From positions 1 to 27,830 of the forward strand of contig JAYMSP010001903.1 in NCBI GenBank assembly GCA_036897095.1: DNA of 27,830 nucleotides, written 5' to 3'. Below the pieces are notes generated by a model, which saw only the letters and a program-made list of their open reading frames with translations, did no database searches and had not been told where the DNA came from. The position numbers were made by a program, and so were the translations under genes. Shown piece by piece: positions 1 to 10,186 of the stretch; positions within the stretch are counted from its first letter, which is position 1, and each line of letters begins with the position of its first letter. This DNA comes from Plantago elongata (lineage: Eukaryota; Streptophyta; Magnoliopsida; Lamiales; Plantaginaceae).

Positions 1-530
1 AGATCAAATTGAAGCCATTGTTGATGATGAGTTTGTGAGTTCTACTGATGGAAATTTTCACCGTTTCCTTATCCACTAGAAGGGTCGTCCTTCGTCTGAT
101 GATTCATGGTAGCTTGAAGATGACTTATATGCGATTGCTCCATCTTTGATTGAGGAATATCTTCATAACAACTCTCCGAAGGCGAGTTTTTTCAAGTGGG
201 GGAGAAATGATGGGAATCAAGAGTAGAAAGTCTATTCGAGAAGAAAGTTTAAGAATAGGAAACAGTATTTGAAGTCCTTAATTAAGTTGGTTCCTAGTTC
301 TATTTCTTTTGGAATTAGGAATGTGTTATTTTCCTTAATTAGGTCTGATCCTAGTTCTAGTTCTTTCAGAATTAGGAAAGCATCCTTTTCCTTAATTAGG
401 AGTTTTGTAGTCTTACAAATAGAGTTCTTGGTCTAGTAGTTTCGACACTTTTCTGATTCATACAATTATTTATCATATTATTCCTAGTTACACGTTTAGA
501 TGAAATTTATGATGAATAATTATTATCTGG
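1..530 (+). mobile_element. Ty3/gypsy LTR retrotransposon, 3' end (integrase tail plus 3' LTR)
   Basis: Positions 1-~200 read as the chromodomain-like tail of a plant Ty3/gypsy integrase, in the opposite direction to LON2. A purine-rich polypurine tract at about 198-207 (GTGGGGGAGAAA) is followed directly by TGATGGG at 208, the expected LTR start. The LTR carries an imperfect internal duplication (CCTTAATTA...TTCCTAGTTCTA... and again CCTTAATTAGG...TCCTAGTTCTAG, about 260-400) and a TATA-like CAAATAGAG near 417. The LTR's right end is not fixed; 530 is a guess. The element sits inside the LON2 intron downstream of exon 12 and continues beyond the left edge. The coding remnant looks broken and old. 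The other LTR and the target duplication are not in view. Confidence 0.7.
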
Positions 531-695
531 CATTTTTTGTTTAAGACCCAACTTTGCATCAATAAAACACCAGAAAACATCAGTTTAGAACTGCATGCCC
601 AAGGGAAATGCTGAAGCAAATAAGCAATATAGTAACATTTAGTGTTCTGCATCATTATCACACTCAAGTGGAAAAATGTGAATTAACTTGTGTAC

Positions 696-3600
696 CTCGG
701 GAAATTGCAGCAAATCCAAAGTTAAGCCATGCTGTTCAAGAACTCTTGGAATTAAATGCCTCATCGTTATTCCTAGTTTCTCTTCAGGTGTATACCCAGG
801 CAGCTCAATAACTTCCATCCGGTCTAGGAGTGGTGGAGGTATGGGCTGTAATCTATTTGCAGTAGCAACAAATATAACTTTTGAAAGGTCAAACGGTACA
901 TTCAAATAGCTAATCATTTCAGTTAAGGATCACTGTGACAATCTATGCTTTTAGTATGATTCTCATAGAATGATGTGCATTTCACATAATGAAAACTCAA
1001 ATCTATGATTGAAATAATAATCAATACTGCATGCTAAAGAGGACTGAGCGACTTCACGGTCATAAATAATGTGCTTCTGATTTGCTCCTTGCAAGTTGGA
1101 AGCCTACAAACAGTTTCAATGACAAATTCAGAGGGAAGGCTTTTTCAAACAACACATGGTATCTAATCTGCTTTAGTCTCTCTTCTCTTTATCTGAACAG
1201 AACTGATATGAACTGAACTTATTTGAAGTATACAAAACAACTAAGCAAATCTGAAGTGAACTTAAATTAAATTAAGTTAATGAGTTTTCAAACGAAGAGA
1301 ACAAAGCCTTAGTATCACAATCACTTCCAGTACCTTGCAAATGATCATTGCAAAGTCATAATAGCTTTCCTAGAAGTGACTGAAAGCTATGAGCAAAAAC
1401 ATATTATTCAATGGGAATTCCTACCTTACAAGTTGCAACTTACAACTAAATTTAAGAACCTGGATATTGAGTGTTTGCAACTACTTATAACTCATAAGTT
1501 GGCAGATTCTCGTCAATTAAGCTGGATAAGTTGAAGTTAGGGGAATTGACTTGGACCTCCTTAATTAAACAACTACTAAATTGTTTTATCAAGGAAAATA
1601 TAAGTTTGCAGATACTTTCTTTTTTAACTTTTAAGTAGTTCTTTTGCAAAAACCCACCAAATTCTCCAATAAGCCAATTATACCAACTCTTCCGTAAATT
1701 GAGTTCCTTCAAATAAGTTAGAACATACCCTCTTAGCATTTTAGGAATTTTCTAATACAATCCTCGTAAATGTAATTATGTATACCTATATCATGAAAGA
1801 TACTCCCTCCATCTCACTATTAATACACACTTTCCTTTAATTGATATACGATTAATTAATAATCATTTCAAATATGGACAAAGTACCTCATATGCCAATT
1901 ATGTTTGTACTTTATTCTTCCCTCTCATACTTTTTCCACAACTTATTCATTTGTCCCGCCTACTTTAATACCTTCTAACCAGAAACAAGCCAAAAAATGT
2001 ATCATAAATTGATACACTTCCATTTTAGGTACCGTTGAATGGTACAGTGCGATTTAGGCACCTTTCATACTTGTGCCTAATTTAGAAACTCCATTAGTCA
2101 AACTTAACGAAACTGTTCATTTTGACCGAATTATTGTGATTTTTCAGGTGAAATTTACCATTTTTGACCTTAAATAGAATAGAAAAGTGTATTTATGTTA
2201 CAAGTGATTTTTCCGGTGTTTTTTTTTTTTTTTTTTTTGTGGGGGGAGGGGGGAGGAAAGAATAATATTTGCACCAGGCTTGACCCTTCCAATTCTTTAG
2301 TGTACAAGGAGCTTAGGGGGCGAGGTCGTATGGTAATTGTCAAGAGAGGCCACTGATAGTGTCATTATGTATTCTGTGGCGGATTTAAAAAAAAAAAAGA
2401 GAAAAATAATCCCCCCCCTCCAAAAAAAAAAACCCAAGCCCACCAGAGAACAGTAAAAAAGAAAGAAATAATTCCCACCACCCCTTCTGGCAGGAACAAA
2501 TTAGAAATGACATGCCTGTTTATATAGGAAGAGGTGATCTAACATAATCTACATATGGATCATGACACACAAAAATGTCTGATGGGTCACAACTTATTCA
2601 AGCAGATGGGAAGATAGGTTCCTAAACTTGTGAGTTGGATAAAAACTATGTATCTCCAACCGAAGAACAAGACGAAGATTTCTACAGCATGAATTTGTGA
2701 GAGCAAGAGCAGCTCTTGCGACGCTAAAATTTAATTAAAAATAAAATAGTTAAGATAGACCAACATAATGAATGAAAGGATACTGATCATTGAAGGTTTT
2801 GTTTTGCTCAGGATCAAGGACCTCAAGCAGTGCAGAAGCTGGATCTCCCCGAACATCAGAACCAGTTTTGTCGATCTCATCCAGTAACATGACTGGATTG
2901 CAAACACCAACACGCTGCAGTAATTAAAAACAGTATACCACTTTAACTTCTCACTCAAGGAGAAGAATCATGAGATATAAATCTTGACAAGAGCAGGGCT
3001 AGAAAAGGAAACTCTGACTCAATTTTCATCCTCAATTTAAGTTATCAAATTCTAAAGGCAGGATATCGACATATAAAGGGGAACTATTCCCACACTGAGG
3101 TTGACCTTTAAGATTCTTATTTCATGATATTTGAATTCTGAACTTACACTTGGCAGCAATTAAAAAACAGAGTAATCCAACCTGATTCATATTCGTGATG
3201 CTATAGTCATTGCAGTAATTCCTAAACAAATGAAGCTTTTTGTATTACTGTCTATCCAGCTGGTCCTTATTAGACCTTCTCATTCATTACTTCTCACAAA
3301 TAGTTTTCAACCATTGCATCATGACTAACAAGGGTACTTCAAGTAGAAGGGCATAAATATATCCCATGGGCTAGCTAGCTACTATCAGTATATTCAATTA
3401 TCATCGGAACACATGATTCAGAAAATCTTTCTCCAAATTAAAGCAAAAAAAAAAAAAAAGAAGAAAGTAAACAAGGGCCCATCAAAGCAGAATTCTCACC
3501 TTCAGCCCATCAATAAGGCGGCCAGGCATGCTTCCAATATAAGTTCGTCTATGCCCTCTAATATCAGCTTCATCTTTAACACCACCCAAGGATATACGGA

Positions 3601-6600
3601 GAAATTTTCTGCCCAGAGCAGCAGCAATGGATGATGCTAATGATGTTTTCCCTACGCCTGGTGGCCCAACAAAACACAATACCGGGCCTCTTGCATCAGG
3701 TTTGAGCTGCATGACATGTTTTAGAATGACTGGTTTTTAAAAAACAATGCCAAGATCAGGAAGTATGAAGACACTGGTAACAAGTAAACAACCTTGCGAA
3801 CAGCTAAATATTCAATGATCCTCTGCTTGACCTTTACCAATCCATAATGGTCACTATCCAGACGTTCTTTTGCTGCCTTCAAGTCCAACTCCCGTTCTTC
3901 ACTAGCTTTTTGCCAGGGAAGATCAGCAAGAAGCTCCAGGTATACTCGAGAACTATTATATCCAGGTTGCTGAGGCTGCATTTTTTTCAATCTCCTAATA
4001 TATGAATTGAATTCAGAAGGATATTCCCCACAAGTTTCTGAATTGAAAATCAAAGTATCATTTGAAGCTCTGTGGCTAATTGTTGATTGTCATGAACCCA
4101 TATACAAAATGTTTAATGTCAAGTGATTTATAAGCATGTATTAAGAGGAAGATTTCTTCAACTATGAGTGCTCACCTCATACTTCGGAAATTATTCATCT
4201 ATAATCTCAGTGAAGGCATTAACAACATTGCAATTCTGTTAACTAAGTTAAACATAAGTTTACGTAGCATTGCTAGTTCAATCATCAATAACGAGATTCT
4301 TCATCTCCTTTTAAACATGAGCACCTATGAATTGATGTTCACAAATAGATTTGATCTAGCAAAAACCAATAAGGAACCAATGTACAAGTTAATATTTTCT
4401 CCAAGTCTCTGCTCCATGAAGGATCAGATATCAGCATACCTTAATTCTCTCTGAGCATGTTTCCATATGTTTGCCGGCATCCCCACATCTTGCATCTTCC
4501 TCTCCAGAGCAGCCACATCATCCTCATCATCATCATTATCACCCAGTTCTTCTTTTATAGCCCTCATCTGGTATATGGTAATAAAAGTAGAGCATATACA
4601 TTACGATTAATTTAAACCACTTGATTTTTGTGTAAGTGTTTTTTAAATTACTTAGCAGATAAGCTAGCTGATTTGTTAAATATGGTTTCAAAACAAACCA
4701 GCTATCTTTTTTTTTTATAAGCTTTCTAGACAAGTTTATCAGATCAACCAGCTTATTAGCTACCAACTAAACATTTACGTAACAGGCTTAATTAAGAAAA
4801 TAAGCTTATCAAGCTGATAAGCTAGTGCTAACAGAGCTGAAATTTTAATATGATTCATAGGGTGGTAATTAAGTGGGCTTTGGGTTGACTTTGGTAAATT
4901 TAAACATTGGGTAAGATTGATTGGGACTGCATACAAACTGGCCCAACACGCATCACGCCAGAGAATGACACAATATTGAAAAACTTGACGAATACAATGA
5001 CAAATTTTTCTTGGTTTATCTTGATATGCAAATTAAATTCTGAGGTAATAAAATACATATGAAAAGCAAACCTGCTGACGGAGGAGAAATTCCTTTTGTG
5101 ACTTTGACAACTGTCCTTCAACCTTTTGGGTGATCTTCTCAGCTACACGAATTGACTACAGATAAAAGAAGAAGACGTAGTATGAATCCCAACTTAACAG
5201 CTTCCAACACTACATGGTCAAGTTTTTTTTTGAAACGGCACTATATAGTCAAGTTTAACAAATCAGACAAGTCGATGATACCTGTAAATGCCTATCAACT
5301 AATTCAGTTGCTTTTGAAAGTCTCACTTTCACGTCAACAGAATCTAGCATGCATAACTGCTCCTCGAAGCTAATCTCAAAGCTTGCAACAAATATGTCAG
5401 CCAATTTGTGAACCGGAACTGTTTCCAGGAGAACTTTAGTCCTCCCTCCTGTCTTTTGTTTCTAAATACAAAAACCATTGGGATCAAAGTCAATAATTAG
5501 TATGAACAGAAACATTCAGAAAAAATCCTCCTAATATGCTTTAGCTTCTTCCAATAAATGACAGCAATATGAACTATCAACATGTACCTGCTCCAGAACA
5601 GAAATGAGTTCCATGGCTGTGGCCTTGAATTGTCTGGACAACGATATAAACTCAGGATCTTGTTCCACTTGATCCATCTCTAATAAGACAAGAAATTTGT
5701 ACAAGATTTTTCACTCATATCAAACTATGAACGCCCAGAGAAGGGGTGCTAACAGAAGAAAACTAGAGTATAAATGACTGAGCCAGTTAACATGTAGAAA
5801 GATGAAACCACCAACAAAGAACTTCCTCCGCCCCAGTGGAATTTACATCCACCTTTTCAGCAATTTTTTAAGACTACTTTGACCATAAATTATTTCCAAC
5901 TTATATCAGAAAAATATTTTAAAAAAATATATTCCGAAAGCTCATAACGTGTACTTTTATAACATAATTTTGTTAAATGAAATTTCTGTATAATGTAAGG
6001 GTAATTTGTGGTCAAAGCCGACCTCGTAAATTACTCAAGAGTCAAATGTGTCATTTGATCTGGAACAGGTGAAATATGATATAATTCACAAAAATAAGTG
6101 CAATACAAATTTTCTTAATCCAGTAAGACTGTCACTCATCTAACTGGAAGGGCTAACATTTCAAGTTACAAATGATAAGCAAAAAGTGAACATCCACAAT
6201 CATCGGAGAAATACTAGGTCCATTTCCTCAGTCTTGCTCCTAAAAAGATTTAGCATCTCTGCACCACTCGGTGCATATATGTACAACAAAGATTTACCCC
6301 AATAGCTTTTTTCAATTCTTTCTATAAGAGGATGAGAATATACAAACAGCATTACACATTTGTATGTATCATGGCAAGCATGAAATCGTGTATACACTTC
6401 AGTTGAGAAGCATGAAAGACCTACTGCTCGTCCCGAAACAGATGGTGCCCTACAACAATTCATTCAACTGCCTCTTTTAAAACCCCCTGGATGTGTACAT
6501 AAAGTATATCTACTGAAGGTAAATTCTAAGACTCGGTGGACAAATCTAATGCCTCAGAATGTGTTGCTTTGACATATTTTTAGCACAGTGCTCACACACA

Positions 6601-7792
6601 GCCTACAACAGGTTCTTTCCTTAAGATTTTAATACTCGTATGATGCAATTCAAAGTAATAACTTCAGAAAGAATGTATTTACCAGATTTTTTTATATCAA
6701 GGGGAGTGATACGAGCAGTGTAGTATGTGCCCCTGGTGCTCAACTCCTGAACGTTAAATCTACACAAACCTTCAAGAACAACAATGTACGTGACCCTCCC
6801 ACTTGGTTTCTCCACTCCTCTGGACAAATGCAAAGCTCGCGCAGCAACTCCCCTGTAAAACATAAATCAGAATGTTTATATAACCTCAACCGTTTCCATG
6901 CTAAACAGGCATTGACTTCACAGTCTCGATACATTACCTATTGTGCCAGTGGACGACTTCCTGTTGATTCTTACCACCATGCTTCTCAGACTCAGACGTC
7001 TCGTCTTGATTTCGTTCTCCTGCACCTTGATAGAGAATTCGATAACTTATCAGCATCATCAAAGTTCAAATCAATAAAATTTAGATAATAAATGGATGAT
7101 ACATTTGATAGTGTTATTATTCGAAAAAAGTCTAATATAGGTGCTTCGTGGAAATTTATCTCCCCTCCAATCGATAAACTTCGCCAATTATTCGAGAAGA
7201 AGAACAAAATTGACCAAAGGTAAGTACATTCATCCCCTCTGGAAACATGTGCAATTATTCTAATAATAATGGATGATGATGTTCTGACATTTGCAATTTT
7301 TTAAAACATTCTAATATTGGTGCTTCGTGAAAATTTATCTCCCCTACAATCAAACATGAGATAAACTAATTCACAGTCAATTCGCAAATTATTCGAGAAG
7401 ATTGATCATCACCTCTGGAAACGTTGGGAGACACTTCAGGGGCAGCATCGCGAACAGGGAGAATGCCGATTAGCCCTTTCTCCTCTCTCTGCCATAACTC
7501 TTGCTCAACCAGTTTCACACTATCCAGACATACATACATACATATAGGCAAATAAGTGAGTATTTCCAAACAACATAAAAGCAAAAGCTGAACAAAATTA
7601 CTTAATTCAGAAAACGATCAAGTATATGAGAGCCGATTAGTGGCATAAGTGGATACCAGTGATAAATCAAAAAAAAAAATTAAACCTGCTAGGTGAAGTG
7701 CATCGAATACGAATGATAGCACCAGGCAAAAGCACTTTGTTGCGAAAGGGGAGAATTGCAAGTCGACTAGGCAGCTCCACCGATTCGGCCAT
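696..7792 (-). CDS. LON2: Lon protease homolog 2, peroxisomal (5' two thirds; 3' exons outside window)
   Basis: ATP-dependent serine protease of the peroxisome matrix, a AAA+ machine for matrix protein turnover and sustained import. Exons (minus): 7792-7686, 7519-7413, 7025-6938, 6852-6683, 5679-5588, 5461-5282, 5155-5072, 4567-4440, 3994-3793, 3706-3500, 2914-2784, 909-696; all join in frame at GT-AG sites and give 570 residues. The start [20 protein letters not shown] is the plant LON2 N-terminus. Residues 1-~250 are the LAN substrate-binding domain, with a divergent hydrophilic stretch encoded by exon 3. A charged linker with the acidic run DNDDDEDD follows. Walker A GPPGVGKT is near 400-407, Walker B VMLLDEID near 463-470, and the sensor-1 segment VIFVATAN is in exon 12. 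The last exon ends in phase 0 at LLQFPE followed by GTACAC. Family length is about 885-890 aa, so the S16 Ser-Lys protease domain and C-terminal SKL signal are not seen here. Whether they lie further left or are lost cannot be told. Confidence 0.96.
1802..2080. mobile_element. Stowaway-like MITE remnant in LON2 intron 11
   Basis: The left end TACTCCCTCCATCTCACTA is the classic Stowaway/Tc1-mariner MITE terminus with its TA. The body is AT-rich with short phrases such as TTTGTCCCGCCTACTTTAAT that are common in this MITE class. No matching inverted end is recognisable, so the right border is uncertain and the copy is probably truncated or highly diverged. Confidence 0.4.
2219..2256. repeat. T20 homopolymer followed by a G-rich tract
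   Basis: Twenty Ts are followed by GTGGGGGGAGGGGGGAGG. On the transcribed LON2 strand this is a C-rich tract followed by A20 within intron 11. The copy number of such runs is error-prone in assemblies. Confidence 0.8.
4632..4778. mobile_element. Short TIR MITE in LON2 intron 8
   Basis: The left end GTAAGTGTTTTTTAAATTA and the right end, read on the minus strand as GTAAATGTTTAGTTGGTAG, are imperfect inverted repeats. Inside both are the phrases AGATAAGCTAGCTGAT and TAATAAGCTGGTTGAT, also in inverted order. This is the AAGCTGATAAGC-type MITE found widely in dicots. Related AAGCTTATCAAGCTGATAAGC sequence continues to about 4825. No convincing target duplication was found, so the superfamily (hAT or Harbinger) is open. 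Confidence 0.45.
5822..6080. mobile_element. Diverged Stowaway-like MITE in LON2 intron 4
   Basis: The left end CTTCCTCCGCCCCAGTGGAAT is one step from the Stowaway consensus CTCCCTCCGTCCC. A loose inverted match (CTGGAACAGG) occurs near 6060-6069. The interior phrase ACTTTGACCATAAATTATTT is typical of this family. The TA duplication is not visible and the right end is weak, so the boundaries are approximate. Confidence 0.4.
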
Positions 7793-10186
7793 TTGATTTC
7801 TTCTCTACCTTTTACGACTTCAATTCTTCTTCTATGTTAGTGATGATTGATTGATTGTTATTCACATCAGACTTAGTATTTACTTATACATGTATGTATG
7901 TGTACAATACAGTAGATATGGGGATACATATATGAGGACGAAATACAAACAAGAAGAATACTGTAGCTTTAATTTATGTGACTGCCATTTTTTCAACAAG
8001 ACGACTCTTTTTCTTTTCTTTCTTCTTCGTTACGATAACTACTGCATAAAGACAACTTTAGCTAGAAGACCTGGCATTCCAGTCATTCAGATTGGGTGTG
8101 GGTCGGAATGCTCTACTCTACACTTCATTATCAATTCTTGATCGGGTTTGGGTCTCCTTTGAATTCGAGTCGTTTCATTTTATTATATTTCGAATCGCAT
8201 TGTAAGAGAATATTTATGATCAGGTCAATTCATATCCAATTCACTTTGAATTCGGATTTGAGTCCTTTTCGAATTATTTCGAAACGAATATTTTCGAATT
8301 CATGTGTTATTTGAATTTGGGTCCATTCAAATTAAAATACTCCAGATTATTTCAGATCTAATATTTTTTAATTATATTTATTTAGATATATATGTTATTC
8401 ATATCCAAACCTTTTTCAAATATAAATCTAATAAATCTACATGTAATATTGTATAATAAAATTTGCAATCATTATCAATTCATATGAATGAAGGAAAAGT
8501 AAAACTAGTGGAGGTAGTAAAAGGTGTTTCCATCTTGTTCATCCAAATTTTTTAATTATATGTTCGTTGTTAATTATATTCTACTTACAAGTAGAAGTTT
8601 GTGGATAAACTTTTTTGTTGTTGCTAATTTCCCTTAAAGGCTTAAATAGAAATTGTTGTTGGTTTATACATAACTCTCATGAAAGTGTGGAGTGTATATT
8701 GGGTTGTAAATGTTTGAGTGGGTATCGGACAAAAAATTTAAGACTTTGGAATTTTGTATTTGACATTCTAATTTCGTCCCAAATAAAAATGAAATTTTTA
8801 GGGAATGGGACTTCTGAATTCGGACGGGATTTCGGGATCCCAAATAAACCTAATGCATATTCATCATCCAATTTAAATACTGAATTATTTTCTATTATTT
8901 TTAAACAAATATAGGAAACATAATATATTTGATTCAAAACTTTAAACATTATCATAAATGTAATTCCATTATAATTAAATCAACAATAAACTTAAAGATT
9001 AAAATTGCTTTAAATTTAGAACGCCCATGGTTAATATAAAAGTTGTAGTGCAAACATGTAATTTCAATCTAAAAACATTGTACTACCAAAATTGATTAAT
9101 AAATCATTCAATTCTACTTATAAAGTATAAGGATTTTACTATTTAATTCTATCTACAAATATTGTAATATATATATATATACATACATACATACATACAT
9201 ACATAATCCCATAAAATAGGGATTTTTGAAATCGAAAATTTTAAGAGAAAACCATTCAAAATCGAGATTTTTTCAATATTCCATCCCAAACGCTCCCCTT
9301 TACAAGTTGCAGTTATTGTATATAATAACTACTCCATACTCTGTACAATTTGTTAAGCAACTTATGATCAGTAAATATAGGTTACAATATGTTGTTGACT
9401 AATTGTAGGTCTGTAGATAGAATTATTTCAGGTCAAATCTAATTAGATGATTTCAGGCTCAAGCCTGCTTAATTTAGCTAATTGTACAGATGGTCTTGCT
9501 AAAGATCGACGAACTGTAAAACAAAACCAACTGAATGCTTTACAAAGATAAACTCAACAAAATGGATTTTCAATTGACATTGTCCAAGCCTACTCTTTTT
9601 TGCCTACTTTTTGTATTTTTGAGTAATACAGCTATAATAGTTAAACAATAACAAATTTATCATATGATTCTAGAGTCAAATCACCAATTTACTATAATAT
9701 TATAATTATAATAATCATCAATTTCAGGGAATTGAACTCGACCTCAAAGTTATTGGATGTCTTAACTTGCCAATTGACTATTTATAGTTGTTAACTTACT
9801 ATAGTTTCAATCCATTTTGATCCAGAGTCGAGACCAATAAGTTCAGAGTTTGGACCGGACCCAACAGAAACCTGAACAGTCAGTCCAGACTAGTCCGGGT
9901 CATGTCATGCTCAGTCATACTCGAACAGACTGTTCAACTTTTTCACCAAAGTTTTCCAAGCAACATGATTTGTGAATACACCAAACATGAAGGTTAACAT
10001 ACAATTCTACCGAAACCACACTTAAATGTACTCACAGAATGTTACTACAGTCTACACACACCTTGGAAGAAGACAGGAATATTCTACATTTTCAAGGAGA
10101 AACGAAACAGCACTGGCACCAAAATAAGCAACTGCGTGTTAAAAGTTGCAACAGATTGGGATAGGAAATTAGACTCCGCAAGTTCT
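7793..10186. other. Spacer between the LON2 start and the LIL3 3' end (LON2 promoter side)
   Basis: 2.4 kb of AT-rich DNA with no gene that I can support. Positions 8085-8340 are rich in repeated GAATTCGA / TTCGAAT-type phrases that look like the decayed end of a DNA transposon. A segment at 8770-8850 and 9215-9300 contains several TTTGGGA(T/C) phrases on the minus strand, typical of MITE ends, but I could not pair them. A microsatellite lies at about 9167-9205. The LON2 promoter and leader should be just right of 7792; no clear TATA box is assigned. Confidence 0.6.
9167..9205. repeat. (TA)n-(CATA)n compound microsatellite
   Basis: An alternating AT run passes into seven or so tandem ACAT/CATA units. 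It is a likely polymorphic marker upstream of LON2. Confidence 0.9.

Larger units (their letters stand above)
910..2783 (-). other. LON2 intron 11 (1.87 kb), repeat-rich
   Basis: The longest complete LON2 intron, between a GATCA|GTATCC donor and an ATTAG|C acceptor. It holds a Stowaway-like terminus at about 1802 (CTCCCTCCATCTCAC), a 20-T run at 2219-2238 followed by a G-rich block to about 2256, and A- and C-homopolymer runs at 2388-2440. A GAACTGAAC-rich patch lies near 1195-1265. I see no coding exon in it. Confidence 0.75.

Noticed and set aside
260-400. Independent tandem repeat
   Set aside because: It lies inside the gypsy 3' LTR and is best seen as an internal LTR duplication.
4164-4454. 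A 96-codon plus-strand gene
   Set aside because: It overlaps LON2 exon 8 and intron 8 on the opposite strand, with no recognisable domain.
8615-8955. Overlapping 99- and 92-codon open frames on both strands
   Set aside because: Low-complexity, AT-driven frames in the LON2 upstream spacer, with no homology recognised and no splice structure.
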